A stretch of 64,000 nucleotides of DNA from Lentimicrobium sp. L6 (GTDB taxonomy: Bacteria; Bacteroidota; Bacteroidia; Bacteroidales; UBA12170): assembly GCF_013166655.1 (NCBI RefSeq), contig NZ_JABKCA010000021.1, positions 1-64,000 on the forward strand. The letters run 5' to 3'. Shown here one piece after another: positions 10,701-20,711 of the stretch. Position 1 is the stretch's first letter. Each line of letters begins with the position of its first letter. A program made the translations under genes and the position numbers. The notes beneath the pieces were generated by a model that saw nothing but the letters and a program-made list of their open reading frames with translations, had not been told where the DNA came from and did not search any database.

Positions 10701-11283
10701 CCGATGGTGAGACAAGCGCACAATCAGAAGTCACGGTTACTGTATTTGCTGCACCAGCCTTCCTAATCAACCTATTGGTTCTGATACCATAGAATTGGCC
10801 AATACCACAAACACTCCTTATACCGCAGCTTACATTCCTGGAGCTTTAAATTATGAATGGAGTTTGTCACCAGAAACAGCCGGGACCTTAACTAGCGATG
10901 CCAACGACGTGGATATAGAGTGGAATACTGAGTTTTCTGGTTACTGTTATCTTTCAGTAAAAGCCATTAATGAATATGGCGAAAGCGAATATTCAGAAAC
11001 TTTGGAAATCTATATTGACTACCTTATTGGTCTTGAAAATATAGATTTTGAGCAAATTTCAATTTATCCGAACCCAAGTCAGAACCATGTTCAGGTTAAT
11101 GGTGCAAGTGATGTTGAAAATTATTCTATTAAAGACATCTCAGGAAAAACGCTATTACAAGGCAGTAATAATGACCAGCAAGGTAAAATTCAAATAGACA
11201 TTTCCTCTTTACCAAATGGGCTTTACTTTATTATATTTGAGAATAATGAGGTTATTTCTTCTCAAAAATTGATAAAAATGTAA
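7724..11283 (+). pseudogene. Secreted beta-helix / PKD-like repeat protein with T9SS sorting domain, doubly disrupted
   Basis: The ATG at 7724 opens a signal peptide (MKKVFLFLSLLFISHSLLFSQ). After 32 codons there is an in-frame TGA at 7820-7822, where GGNVEGV*TASGSP suggests an original Trp codon. The same frame then runs to 10792. A 1-nt change around 10760-10775 shifts the frame: the downstream frame reads PNQPIGSDTIELAN and continues to 11283. The whole would be about 1,186 aa: a right-handed beta-helix (repeated NNxI turns, about residues 40-400), two copies of a roughly 240-residue PKD/Ig-like module, and a T9SS type A domain (IYPNPSQN to QKLIKM). It is probably a surface protein. Either it is decayed or the two lesions are assembly errors. 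Confidence 0.8.
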
Positions 11284-11301
11284 ATAAAATCTTGGTTACA
11301 A

Positions 11302-11342
11302 AATAAAGGCTGCGTGAATATAAAATTCAAGCAGCCTTTATT
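11302..11342. terminator. Bidirectional terminator
   Basis: A 12-bp inverted repeat (AATAAAGGCTGC/GCAGCCTTTATT) with an inner TGAAT/ATTCA stem lies between the convergent beta-helix gene and the M1 aminopeptidase gene. A and T runs on both sides suit termination from both directions. Confidence 0.75.
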
Positions 11343-11359
11343 GTTTATGGTTATACCTC

Positions 11360-13291
11360 CTAATCCAAGACAAGCATCTTCTTAGTTTTTTCAGCATTGC
11401 CTATCTTTAAGGTATAGAAATAAATTCCTGACTCTAGATTTTTACCATCTATATTTACTTGATAAACCCCTGTGTTTTCATCCTCATCCACAAGGCTTAA
11501 CACCTCTTTACCAACAAGGTTATAAACCTTCAATGAAACATAATTTGTATTTAGTATACTGTATTCAATTTGAGTAAAATCAGAAAATGGATTTGGGTAA
11601 TTTTGCTCTAATTTCACCACTGCTCCAGACTTGTCCAGCTCATTGAGAGAAACTGAAATAGTAGGATTCGCCATGAGTATCCATTTATCTGGGTCTATCT
11701 CTAAATCATCCTCTATCAGCATTTCTATGCTTCCTTGTCCATTTGTCATTTCAACGGTATATTCTTCACCATTGATGAGAATGGGGATGTTTATATCTAG
11801 AGGAATATTATTCTCTGTCTGCCACTGAAATACTGTTTGATTATATTCTCGTTCAACTATTAAGTCGGGATAACTTGCTTCACGCATAAAAACACTAAAG
11901 AAAGGATATAAATCTATTCCTGTGACCTCCTCAGCTTGATTTTTCATATCCTCTGTACTTAAAATTCGGCATAGTCTTCCATTGGTATTGTCAAAGTCAT
12001 TAGGGTCCGGATAAGCCCACCTTTTCATTAATTCAAAGAATAAATCATCTCCCAAATGATACCTTAAAGTATGCATGACGGCAGCACCACGACCATATGA
12101 ATTTAAATATCCAAAGGCTTGACCAGCTGTCATACTTTCGAGTGGTGCTAAAGGATATGAATGATTATCACCAGGACGATTCTGCCTCATAAATTGCAAA
12201 TAATCATCTAATCCTGACATATGTTCAACATATAAAGCTTCAGTATAGGTGGCTATTCCTTCATGTATCCAGATATCAGACCAATCTTTAGCGGTAATTA
12301 AATTCCCCCACCATTCATGGGCTAATTCATGATAATGGATATAATCGTAGCCCCAGTTATTCGTTGTGAAATTATGCCCATAGGCGATGATGCTTTGGTG
12401 TTCCATTCCCCAATAAGGCGCATGAGCCCAACCATGTTTATCAGTACCAAAAGGAAAAGGGCCACATATTTCCTCCAAGAAATTAAATTCCTGAAGAAAG
12501 ACATCCATATAGTCCAGCGCTTGTTCGTAACTTTCTGGCAATACCCAAAATCTAAACGGAATGGTATTTCCAATGGTGCTTTCATATTCATCTTCTATCA
12601 ACATGAACTCTGCAGCATAGAATGTCACATTATAATTATTAATAGGTGTGGATATAAACCACTTATAGGTTGATGTATTGTCTCCATTGTCATCTACTCC
12701 CATATACTGCCCATTTGAAACACACATCAATGGATTTGGCACAGTGAAATTGATATTCATAGAATCAGGTTCGTCTGACGGGTGATCTTTGCACGGCCAC
12801 CAAATATCTCCTCCTTCATCTTCACAGGCAACAGCTAACCAGGGGGCGCCATCGGGTGTAGTTTCCCAAACAAAACCAACTCCCCATGGAGGATTATCTG
12901 CTATTCGAGGAGCTCCACTATAGTATATTTCTACTGAAACCATATCATCTTCCATCACATCCTCTGGAATATCAATATTTAATAACTCATTGAAATGATT
13001 GAAACCTACCTCAGTAAATTCCCCATCATTTAAACTAAAATAAATGGCTGAAACCGTAAATACATCATCTAAATCTAATAATAAACTATCTATGGATTCT
13101 AATATATTTACGCGACACAACAGAGAAGCATCAATACTTTGAGTTTCTGGAATAATGCTAATATCCAAAAAGTAATAGTTTACATCGTAGGCTGCCTGCT
13201 CTGGTTTTAAGGGACCTCCAGATGCAGAATAACTAGAGTTTAAGGAACCCAACAAAAAAATGACTAAAAAAGAATAACAGATTAGTTTCAT
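11360..13291 (-). CDS. M1 family aminopeptidase, secreted, with T9SS sorting domain
   Basis: The 643-aa protein has a signal peptide (MKLICYSFLVIFLLGSL..., cleavage near SYSA) and the gluzincin zinc site: His321-Glu322 and His325 in HELAHEWWGN, plus Glu344 in HEGIATYTEA, giving HExxH-x18-E. An upstream GMEHQS replaces the usual GAMEN exopeptidase motif, so free N-terminus recognition may be altered. The last 75-80 residues (NYPNPFSDFTQIEYSI to KKMLVLD) are a T9SS type A sorting domain, which implies export and surface attachment or release. Its role is probably extracellular peptide breakdown. Confidence 0.9.
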   Translation of the reverse strand: MKLICYSFLVIFLLGSLNSSYSASGGPLKPEQAAYDVNYYFLDISIIPETQSIDASLLCRVNILESIDSLLLDLDDVFTVSAIYFSLNDGEFTEVGFNHFNELLNIDIPEDVMEDDMVSVEIYYSGAPRIADNPPWGVGFVWETTPDGAPWLAVACEDEGGDIWWPCKDHPSDEPDSMNINFTVPNPLMCVSNGQYMGVDDNGDNTSTYKWFISTPINNYNVTFYAAEFMLIEDEYESTIGNTIPFRFWVLPESYEQALDYMDVFLQEFNFLEEICGPFPFGTDKHGWAHAPYWGMEHQSIIAYGHNFTTNNWGYDYIHYHELAHEWWGNLITAKDWSDIWIHEGIATYTEALYVEHMSGLDDYLQFMRQNRPGDNHSYPLAPLESMTAGQAFGYLNSYGRGAAVMHTLRYHLGDDLFFELMKRWAYPDPNDFDNTNGRLCRILSTEDMKNQAEEVTGIDLYPFFSVFMREASYPDLIVEREYNQTVFQWQTENNIPLDINIPILINGEEYTVEMTNGQGSIEMLIEDDLEIDPDKWILMANPTISVSLNELDKSGAVVKLEQNYPNPFSDFTQIEYSILNTNYVSLKVYNLVGKEVLSLVDEDENTGVYQVNIDGKNLESGIYFYTLKIGNAEKTKKMLVLD

Positions 13292-13359
13292 GACCGATAT
13301 TTTTTAGGATATGACAAAGTATAAAAGTAAAGGAAATTATTAAATGCCTAAATTAAAGT

Positions 13360-13815
13360 CTATAGAATATTTTCAATACATATTTCGCGACCTTGAAAAA
13401 CCAGTTTATCTCCTACCCTTTTCTGTCTTATGACTTGTCCAATTGGGGATGCTAAAGAAATAGCATAATAATCCTTGCTATCAACGGTTACTTTCCCTAA
13501 TCCAAACGAAGCGAAATAATTTTCTTTATTGGTGATTATTAGGCTCCCAAACTCTACTTGCTTATAATGCTTTTCCAAATTGATAAGCTCTAGGTCTTGT
13601 AGCAGCTTGGCACTCCTACTCAAAGCTCTTTCCATCTTTTCCAACTCCATTTGAGCCATGGCCCTGCCTGTTTCAAATTTATCCCCAGCACTGCTTTTGG
13701 TATCGCTATTTCTTGATTCTCGTATGGAAGCTATTTCTAGAGAAGATGAATCAACCTTTTTCTGTAAATCGTTCTTCAGAGCTTTTAACACTTGTGATTT
13801 TATAGTTTCAGTCAT
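13360..13815 (-). CDS. GreA/GreB C-terminal-domain-like protein
   Basis: This 151-aa protein has an N-terminal helical, coiled-coil-like region (to about residue 75) followed by a beta-rich FKBP-like domain containing ASPIGQVIRQKRVGDKL, the pattern of the GreA/GreB C-terminal domain that binds RNA polymerase. It resembles Gre-like proteins found across Bacteroidota. Compared with GreA (about 158 aa) the helical hairpin is divergent, so transcript-cleavage activity cannot be assumed; a polymerase-binding modulator is more likely. It lies 28 bp downstream of the response regulator-kinase gene on the same strand and may share its transcript. Confidence 0.7.
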   Translation of the reverse strand: MTETIKSQVLKALKNDLQKKVDSSSLEIASIRESRNSDTKSSAGDKFETGRAMAQMELEKMERALSRSAKLLQDLELINLEKHYKQVEFGSLIITNKENYFASFGLGKVTVDSKDYYAISLASPIGQVIRQKRVGDKLVFQGREICIENIL

Positions 13816-13843
13816 AGATAATTAATACTATTACAAAATACTT

Positions 13844-15004
13844 TTAGCCAATTTCACTCTTTGGGATACTGATGGAAACATAAGCTCCTCCGTCTTTACT
13901 ATTCTCCGCTTTTATATTTCCACCATGGGCCTGTAATATTAAGCGAGCGGCAGCTAAATTCAAACCTTTTCCTTCTACATATTCTTCTGAGTCGGCATGG
14001 AATACTTCGAAGATATTTTCTAAAATATGCGATGGAAAACCAACACCATCATCGGAAATTTGAATCTGAATATCTTGATCTGATTTATTAATGTCTATAT
14101 GAATTTCTACGGATTCTTGATTAAACTTAATGCTATTGTGGATGATATCATTAATTACTTTTCTAATGAGTTTTTCATCTGCATCAATAAAAAAGCCCTT
14201 CTCATTGTCCTCATAATGAATATTGACTTTACTTTCATTGCTTAATTTTAGTATCCGCTCTTCTTTTACTTCTTGTAATACATCTGAAAGATCAATAATA
14301 TACTTACTCAGCTGATAAGTATCTATATTTAATTCTGTTATCAAAGTTGAAAGTTCAGAAAAAGTCAAAAGTCTTTCAGCCGATTCTGATATCATTTCTA
14401 TAATATCTTCACTATCATCATCTTTCAACATATCCCTGAGGATTTCTACGCTTCCGAATATCCCATTTAATGGAGTTCTAATTTCATGACTTATAATACC
14501 TAAGAAACTGCTTTTAGCAGAATCGAGCTGTTTTATTTTATCATTGGCTTTTTTGAGTTCTAATGTGCGATCCCTTACCTTTTGCTCTAGCTTGGAGTTT
14601 AGTCCTTCCAATGTTTCTCGATTTCTTTTTAGCTCCAAATGAGTTCTCACTCTAGCTAAGAGTTCTTTTGCATTAAATGGCTTAGTTACATAGTCTTTAG
14701 CTCCGGCATCAAACCCTTTAACAATACTGTCGAAATCGTTTTTTGCAGTTATAAAGATGATCGGAATTTGGGCTGTTTGGGGATTATTTAAAATGTGTTT
14801 ACAGGTTTCGTAACCATCCATTCCGGGCATCATTATATCTAATAAGATTAAATCGAAATCATTTTCAAGAGTTAAGTCAATTGCTTCTTGTCCGCTACGA
14901 GCATAGGCAATTTGATAATTTTCGCTCAGTAAATTATTACCCAAAACCATAATATTTTTTGGAACATCATCTACTATAAGTACTTTGTACTGACCAGTTT
15001 CCAT
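13844..15004 (-). CDS. Response regulator-histidine kinase fusion (REC-HisKA-HATPase)
   Basis: Residues 1-120 are a receiver domain (acidic pair in VDDVP, phospho-acceptor Asp56 in LLDIMMPGMDG, Lys in TKPF). A coiled coil (about 125-165) links it to a kinase core with His173 in SHEIRTPLNG and an ATPase domain with DDGVGFPS and GKGLNLAAARL. There is no signal peptide or membrane segment, so it is cytoplasmic. Its start lies 2 bp from the stop of the upstream propeller kinase, which indicates an operon with coupled translation. It probably receives phosphate on its REC domain from a partner kinase and modifies onward signalling. Confidence 0.92.
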   Translation of the reverse strand: METGQYKVLIVDDVPKNIMVLGNNLLSENYQIAYARSGQEAIDLTLENDFDLILLDIMMPGMDGYETCKHILNNPQTAQIPIIFITAKNDFDSIVKGFDAGAKDYVTKPFNAKELLARVRTHLELKRNRETLEGLNSKLEQKVRDRTLELKKANDKIKQLDSAKSSFLGIISHEIRTPLNGIFGSVEILRDMLKDDDSEDIIEMISESAERLLTFSELSTLITELNIDTYQLSKYIIDLSDVLQEVKEERILKLSNESKVNIHYEDNEKGFFIDADEKLIRKVINDIIHNSIKFNQESVEIHIDINKSDQDIQIQISDDGVGFPSHILENIFEVFHADSEEYVEGKGLNLAAARLILQAHGGNIKAENSKDGGAYVSISIPKSEIG

Positions 15005-15006
15005 AA

Positions 15007-18000
15007 TTAATCGTTTAAATAACTATTCAATTCTCCAACCATATCGACAAACTCATTCAAAGTTTTTTCCATTTTTTCTGTATCGAAACTCTCCGCATGC
15101 AAACTTAGTTTTTTACCATACAGAGTGATGGAATTAATACCATATGATACCCCTATTTCTTCAACTTCTTTACTAAAATCTAATACTGTGTTTATAAATC
15201 TATTTGATTTTGTAAATTCCCATTTACCCTTTAGCAGCTGCAACTCTTCCAAGGCAGCTTTTAAATCGATTATTCTAATATTTTCGTAACTGGCATAAGA
15301 CTCTTCTTCTACACTTGGTATCACAGACACTTTTGTATCAGCACTAACAGAAACATATTTAGATATCACATCTGCCATCTCATTCATTTGTACAGGCTTT
15401 AAAAGCACATCATCGAAACCTGCCGCCTTAAAGTTACTAGCACTTGCAAAAGAAACACTTGCCGTAAAAGCTACCAAAGGTATTTCAGCAGTTGGGAAAT
15501 AATCTCTTAGAGCTTTAGCTGTTTCTGGCCCGGTCATCACAGGCATACGGATATCTAAGAAAATGATATCAGGAAGATTCTCTTTTGCACTTTCGAAAGC
15601 TTCTTGTCCATTTCCTGCCTCAAAAATAGTAGCATTGGTTTCAATTAAGTATTCTTTTATAAGATCTCTGTTGGCCCAACTATCATCCACTACCAAAATG
15701 GAAATTCCATTTAGGTCCAATTCATTCAAAACGAAGTTTTCTTCTGTCTCAAAAACCTCTGGGTTTTCGGTAGATAGAGGTACATCGTTCAGGTATAGTG
15801 TAAAGGTAGAACCCACTCCGACTTCACTATTTAGGGCTATTTTCCCTCCCATTAATTCCATTAACCTCTTACTAATGGTAAGGCCCAAACCCGTTCCACC
15901 ATATTTATTAAACTCCTGACCCTCTTGTTGTTGAAATGCACTAAATATTTTGTTTTGTTGTTCCTTAGGAATCCCTACACCAGTATCTTGTATTTCAATT
16001 TTTAAATTTATATTATTGGTAGATACAGGTGCGGCAATCTGATAGACAGAAATACTAATTCTTCCTTTATCAGTAAACTTAATTGCATTACCCACAATAT
16101 TCACAAATATCTGTCGCAATCTGGTATCACTTAACTCTAAAGCCCTTGGAATTTTAGGATCTATATAAGTTTCAAATAAAAGATCCTTTTCATCACACTT
16201 AAGAGTAAATACCTGTTTAATATCTGCTATAAGATTCTGGATATTTACAGTCCTATATTCAATATCAAATTTTCCAGCTTCAATTTTTGATAAATCTAAT
16301 ATGTCATTTATCAAAACCAAAAGACTTCTACCACTGCTTCTGATGCTATCTAAATAATACTTTTGCTTTTCCTCTTTAACAAGAGAAGAAAGTAAATCAG
16401 TAAATCCTATAATGGAATTCATTGGAGTTCGGATTTCGTGACTCATATTAGCAAGGAACTCACTTTTGGTATGGTTAGCTTTATCAGCGTGCTCCTCTGC
16501 ATTTTTTCTTTCATCCACTTCTTTTTGGAGTCTCAAATTAGATTCTTTTAATTGTTGAGTTTTAATCTCTACTTTTTGGGCTAAAATTTTGGTGTTTTGA
16601 TTCACCAAATACAATCTAAAATAGACAAGAATAATGATGACAAAAGAAAAAAGAATTCCTAAAATGACCCAAAACCAAACTCTTTTGTAAAACTCTGTGA
16701 TAATACTAATATGGAAATGAATAGGGTTTGGGTTCCAGATCCCATCCTTGTTTGTAGAAGTAACTTCGAATAAATAATCACCTGGAGATAAATTAGAATA
16801 ACTTACATAATTCACATTCCTATTGACAATCCAATCCTCATCAACCCCAGATAGCTTATATTTGTATATGATTTGTTCGGGAAAATCTAAATCAAGAGCC
16901 ACAAATCCAAAGCCTATAAAATTCTGATGAGCTTCTAATACCAACATTGTATCATTGGAAATTAAAAAAGAATATATACTATCATTATTATAGATGGAAT
17001 GGTTAAATACATTAATGTCAGTGAAATCTATTTTAGGGAAATTTTTGCTTAAATTTATTTTTTGGGGATAAAAACTGATGATTCCATTTTGCGTACCAAA
17101 GAATAGTGCTTCAGAAGTATTTTTCACAACTGAATTTGAATTAAACATAACCAAAGGTAAACCTTGCTCATGAGTATAAAGTTTCATTTTCTTTGCATCA
17201 ATGTTCAATTCAGATATTCCTTTAGTGGAAGTTATCCATAAACTTTCACTGTTGTATTCGATCATTGAGTAAACAGATGTTAAGCTTTCTTGTTTATTTG
17301 TCTTAAGCTTTCTAAATTGTTTTGAATTTCTATCAAAATAGCAGAGACCACCATCTAATGTTCCTACCCACATTACACCGGTATTATCTTCCAACAAACA
17401 ACTGATTTTGTTTCCTACTAATTGATGTTTGGAATTTGGGAAATACTCCATTCTTTGCTTCTTTTTTAAAGATGTAGAATAAAGAATCAACCCATTATTT
17501 TCAGTACCAAACCAAATATTTTTCCTATAATCCTCTAGAACAACTGATATGGGACTATTGGAATTAATAGTATCAATCAAACCCCCTTTATCAATTAGAA
17601 ATGCGCCATTATCATCATAAATCCAAAAACTATTATCCTGATTATAATATACACCTCTGATGTCTTTAATTTGAGATCTTATTTTCTTAGGGAGGGTCAA
17701 TCTTGAAATTTCATTATCTTTCTCAGTGTTTATTTGTAATATTTTTTTTTGATCCCCAATGAGTATTATGTTCTCGTTAGAAGACAGAAACAATGCTCTC
17801 TTTTCCCATTTATTAAACTTATTATTAATGGTTGAACTAAGTTTTGATAGATATTTTCCATTGGATTTAAAAACCATTACACCTTGTTCGGCAGTTATAG
17901 TCCATAATCTATTTTCTTTTGTAATTATTAAATCTTTAATAGAGAACTCGAACAAATCTTTTTTATCAGGTTGAAAATCTGAATTATTAAATCTCTCCTC

Positions 18001-19059
18001 TCTATTAATGAGTATACTTATTCCACCTCCCTTAGTGGCAATCCAAATATTCCCAGATTTGGAATGTGTAAAATCATTAATTTGGTGCCAATTACTGAAA
18101 GTACTTACCAATGGGTAACTATTCAAATCATTTACTAATTCATTACTTATATCTATTTTATAGACATCATTTAGGCTCGAAAACCATAAATGATTTTTCT
18201 CATCTAAATAAAGATTATCCACATTCGCTGGCAAATTATCAGATCCAACAGAATGAGATATCACCTCATCAGAAATAACATTATAGCGAAACAAACCATG
18301 TTCTCTGGTACCAAACCAAACATAACCAGCTAAATCAATAATTACACTTTTGGTACAATAGGAAAGTTTATCAGAAACTAATTTAGGTGTTTGGTTTTCT
18401 TCAAAAGCATAATTCCAAAGAGAAGAAGTTGAGATAAGGCCAGCTCGGGTGGCTAGCCAAAACAGCTCTGAATCATCCTCGCAAATATCAAATACACAAT
18501 TAGAAGGAAGCCAAGAGCAATTAGCTTTATTAAAAATCTTTTGTTCTCCAGTTTTGGTATCAAAAATTAAAACTCCTATATTTTTCTGACCCAACCACAG
18601 CCTTTTTTTAGAATCCAAATAAATGAATGTATATGCTACTCGTCTTTGAGAATTTATAAATTGAGGATTTAATTCGAACAACTCAAAATCACCACTTTCC
18701 ATGTTAAAGCAATACAGTTGTCCCTTAGAGCCTGTAAACCAAATTTTTTGACTATCAACTATCAATTTCTGAACGCTAGCATCTTCTATGGTATCATTAG
18801 GGAAATAGGTTTTAAAAGTTTTTCCATTATACTTTATTAATCCTTCTGAACTAGCAATCCAAGCATAGCCTGCTTGGTCAAACTCTATATCATATACATA
18901 ATCTGAAGGTAAACCATTGATAGAAGTAATTTGTTTGGAAATGGAATAATTATTCTGAGAGAAGGCAAAAGAAACAAACAACAACAAGAAAAACAAAGAG
19001 AGATTCCTCAATATTATCCGTGCAATTTGGGCTTTTTCGATAAGGAAAGAATAGCTCAT
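15007..19059 (-). CDS. Propeller-type hybrid sensor kinase (Reg_prop-Y_Y_Y-HisKA-HATPase-REC)
   Basis: The 1,350-aa protein has an N-terminal membrane/signal segment (about 12-35), a long periplasmic double beta-propeller of Reg_prop repeats (for example GYAWIASSEGLIKYNG, NIWIATKGGGIS), a Y_Y_Y domain, a transmembrane helix near residues 800-825 (VWFWVILGILFSFVIIILVY), a kinase core with His874 in SHEIRTPMNS, an ATPase domain (GGTGLGLTISKRL) and a receiver with Asp1169. The last 120 residues or so are helical and Hpt-like in position but lack a clear phospho-His motif. Classical Bacteroidota hybrids of this type end in an AraC-type DNA-binding domain; that is absent here. Output may pass to the neighbouring sigma54-type regulator. 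Confidence 0.93.
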   Translation of the reverse strand: MSYSFLIEKAQIARIILRNLSLFFLLLFVSFAFSQNNYSISKQITSINGLPSDYVYDIEFDQAGYAWIASSEGLIKYNGKTFKTYFPNDTIEDASVQKLIVDSQKIWFTGSKGQLYCFNMESGDFELFELNPQFINSQRRVAYTFIYLDSKKRLWLGQKNIGVLIFDTKTGEQKIFNKANCSWLPSNCVFDICEDDSELFWLATRAGLISTSSLWNYAFEENQTPKLVSDKLSYCTKSVIIDLAGYVWFGTREHGLFRYNVISDEVISHSVGSDNLPANVDNLYLDEKNHLWFSSLNDVYKIDISNELVNDLNSYPLVSTFSNWHQINDFTHSKSGNIWIATKGGGISILINREERFNNSDFQPDKKDLFEFSIKDLIITKENRLWTITAEQGVMVFKSNGKYLSKLSSTINNKFNKWEKRALFLSSNENIILIGDQKKILQINTEKDNEISRLTLPKKIRSQIKDIRGVYYNQDNSFWIYDDNGAFLIDKGGLIDTINSNSPISVVLEDYRKNIWFGTENNGLILYSTSLKKKQRMEYFPNSKHQLVGNKISCLLEDNTGVMWVGTLDGGLCYFDRNSKQFRKLKTNKQESLTSVYSMIEYNSESLWITSTKGISELNIDAKKMKLYTHEQGLPLVMFNSNSVVKNTSEALFFGTQNGIISFYPQKINLSKNFPKIDFTDINVFNHSIYNNDSIYSFLISNDTMLVLEAHQNFIGFGFVALDLDFPEQIIYKYKLSGVDEDWIVNRNVNYVSYSNLSPGDYLFEVTSTNKDGIWNPNPIHFHISIITEFYKRVWFWVILGILFSFVIIILVYFRLYLVNQNTKILAQKVEIKTQQLKESNLRLQKEVDERKNAEEHADKANHTKSEFLANMSHEIRTPMNSIIGFTDLLSSLVKEEKQKYYLDSIRSSGRSLLVLINDILDLSKIEAGKFDIEYRTVNIQNLIADIKQVFTLKCDEKDLLFETYIDPKIPRALELSDTRLRQIFVNIVGNAIKFTDKGRISISVYQIAAPVSTNNINLKIEIQDTGVGIPKEQQNKIFSAFQQQEGQEFNKYGGTGLGLTISKRLMELMGGKIALNSEVGVGSTFTLYLNDVPLSTENPEVFETEENFVLNELDLNGISILVVDDSWANRDLIKEYLIETNATIFEAGNGQEAFESAKENLPDIIFLDIRMPVMTGPETAKALRDYFPTAEIPLVAFTASVSFASASNFKAAGFDDVLLKPVQMNEMADVISKYVSVSADTKVSVIPSVEEESYASYENIRIIDLKAALEELQLLKGKWEFTKSNRFINTVLDFSKEVEEIGVSYGINSITLYGKKLSLHAESFDTEKMEKTLNEFVDMVGELNSYLND

Positions 19060-19176
19060 TTTGACAATGCATTTGATTTTAAGGGTATTCTAAAGAATAT
19101 GAACCTAACAAAGATAGTATTTTATTCTATTGAAATGAAAATACAGAATTGGAAAAACAAGCGAGGAAATAATGTA

Positions 19177-20520
19177 TTAAGAATATTGTTCTTCTTCTTC
19201 TTTTATCATATTGTAGATACTTGATTTACCAATATCCAATTTTTTGGCGACCAGTCTAACCTTATTATCATATTTCTTGAGGAAATACTTAATGATTTTT
19301 TGATGGTATTCTTTCATAGATAATTCTTCGGAGAATATGTCTTCCACAGAACCTAAAGAACTGAAATTAATATCTGATGCTTCTATCATATCTTCATTGG
19401 ACATCACAACAGCTAATTCACTTATCGATTTCAATTCTCTTACATTGCCAGGGAAGTGATAACTTTTTAGTTTTTCTTGAGCAGAGAGCCCTAATTTTTT
19501 ATCCGTCATGCCATTATTAGCGCAAAATTCGCCAATAAAATGTTTGGCTAATAAAAGTACATCACCTTCCCTAGCTCTCAATGGTGGGATTTGAATGGGT
19601 AATCCAAGTAACCTATAGTATAAATCTTCTCTAAACTCCCCTTTTCTAACTAAATCGGATAAATTTTTATGGGTAGCTACTATAAGACGAACATTCAATC
19701 GAATAGTAGTATTCCCACCTATTCTTGTTAACTCGTTTTCTTGTAAAACCCTTAAAATCTTACTCTGCATTCCCCAATCCATGTCACCTATTTCATCTAA
19801 AAATAGAGTTCCATTATTGGCCTCCTCAAATTTACCATATTTACGACTATTGGCACCCGTAAAAGCCCCTTTCTCGTAACCGAATAACTCACTTTCAATT
19901 AGTTCGTTTGGAATAGCAGACACATTCACGGCAATAAAACCTTCTTTGCTTCTTGAAGAATTATAATGAATAGCTTTGGCAACCAATTCTTTTCCAGTTC
20001 CAGTTTCTCCAGAAATACTCACATTAATATTGGTTTTGGTTGCTTTTTCAATAAGGTTATAAATGCTTTTGATGGGTTTGCTATTTCCTCTAATTAGTTT
20101 ATTATAGGCGTATTTATTCTCAACTTCTGCTTCTAGTAATTCAATCTTTTTCTCGTAGCCACTTAACCTACTTATCTTCTCCATCGACATCCAAAGTCGA
20201 TCTTTTAAATCCGTGTCTTTTACGTAGTAATCAAATGCACCATCGCGCATTAAGTTAACAGCAACCTTTATATCGCTCTGAGACGACATGATAATGATAA
20301 ATGTTTTGGGATTGAACTTATGAAAGGCTTTCATAATTTCATTTCCATTCATTCCAGGCAAGTGATAATCTAAAATAATAAGCTCTGGATTCTTATATTT
20401 ATTAGCTAAAGCTTCTTTACCATTGGTATAGTGCTCTACTTCATTATCTGGATTTAGCCCAAGGTAGTATTTGATACTTTTGGCAAATACTAAATCATCT
20501 TCTACTACAAATATTTTCAA
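19177..20520 (-). CDS. NtrC-family sigma54-dependent response regulator
   Basis: The 447-aa protein has a receiver domain (Asp51 in IILDYHLPGMNG), an AAA+ domain with Walker A GETGTGKE (171-178), the sigma54-contacting GAFTGA loop (218-223) and Walker B LFLDEIGDM, and a C-terminal Fis-type helix-turn-helix (RLVAKKLDIGKSSIYNMI). It would activate sigma54 promoters when phosphorylated. It precedes the propeller hybrid kinase by 117 bp on the same strand, so the two plus the REC-kinase gene form a likely signalling unit. Its target promoters could not be found by eye in this window. Confidence 0.93.
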   Translation of the reverse strand: MKIFVVEDDLVFAKSIKYYLGLNPDNEVEHYTNGKEALANKYKNPELIILDYHLPGMNGNEIMKAFHKFNPKTFIIIMSSQSDIKVAVNLMRDGAFDYYVKDTDLKDRLWMSMEKISRLSGYEKKIELLEAEVENKYAYNKLIRGNSKPIKSIYNLIEKATKTNINVSISGETGTGKELVAKAIHYNSSRSKEGFIAVNVSAIPNELIESELFGYEKGAFTGANSRKYGKFEEANNGTLFLDEIGDMDWGMQSKILRVLQENELTRIGGNTTIRLNVRLIVATHKNLSDLVRKGEFREDLYYRLLGLPIQIPPLRAREGDVLLLAKHFIGEFCANNGMTDKKLGLSAQEKLKSYHFPGNVRELKSISELAVVMSNEDMIEASDINFSSLGSVEDIFSEELSMKEYHQKIIKYFLKKYDNKVRLVAKKLDIGKSSIYNMIKEEEEQYS

Positions 20521-20636
20521 TGGTCTGACTTTTGGTTATAAACAAATATAACAATCATTTTGGGAAAATCAAAGCCTTATTTCCAATATTTGGAATTATT
20601 TTCCATAAAAATAAAAATCATGGTTAAACTAGGCAT

Positions 20637-20685
20637 AAAAAAACTGTCTAAAAAAGCTAAATATGCATTTAGTTTATTAGACAGT
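20637..20685 (-). terminator. Intrinsic terminator of the trans-sulfuration enzyme gene
   Basis: An inverted repeat ACTGTCTAA/TTAGACAGT (20643-20651, 20677-20685) with an inner CTAAAT/ATTTAG stem is followed, on the minus strand, by a T run. It lies 27 bp beyond the stop of the lyase gene. Confidence 0.85.
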
Positions 20686-20711
20686 CCTTTCAAATATTTT
20701 TTAAAAGATAT

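Noticed and set aside
12322-12673. Overlapping open frames inside the M1 aminopeptidase gene
   Set aside because: They are shadows in other frames of a well-supported gene, with no domain or start signals.
19060-19176. Sigma54 promoter near the NtrC-family gene
   Set aside because: No GG-N10-GC pair in a TGGCAC/TTGCA-like context was found here or in the other gaps I checked by eye.
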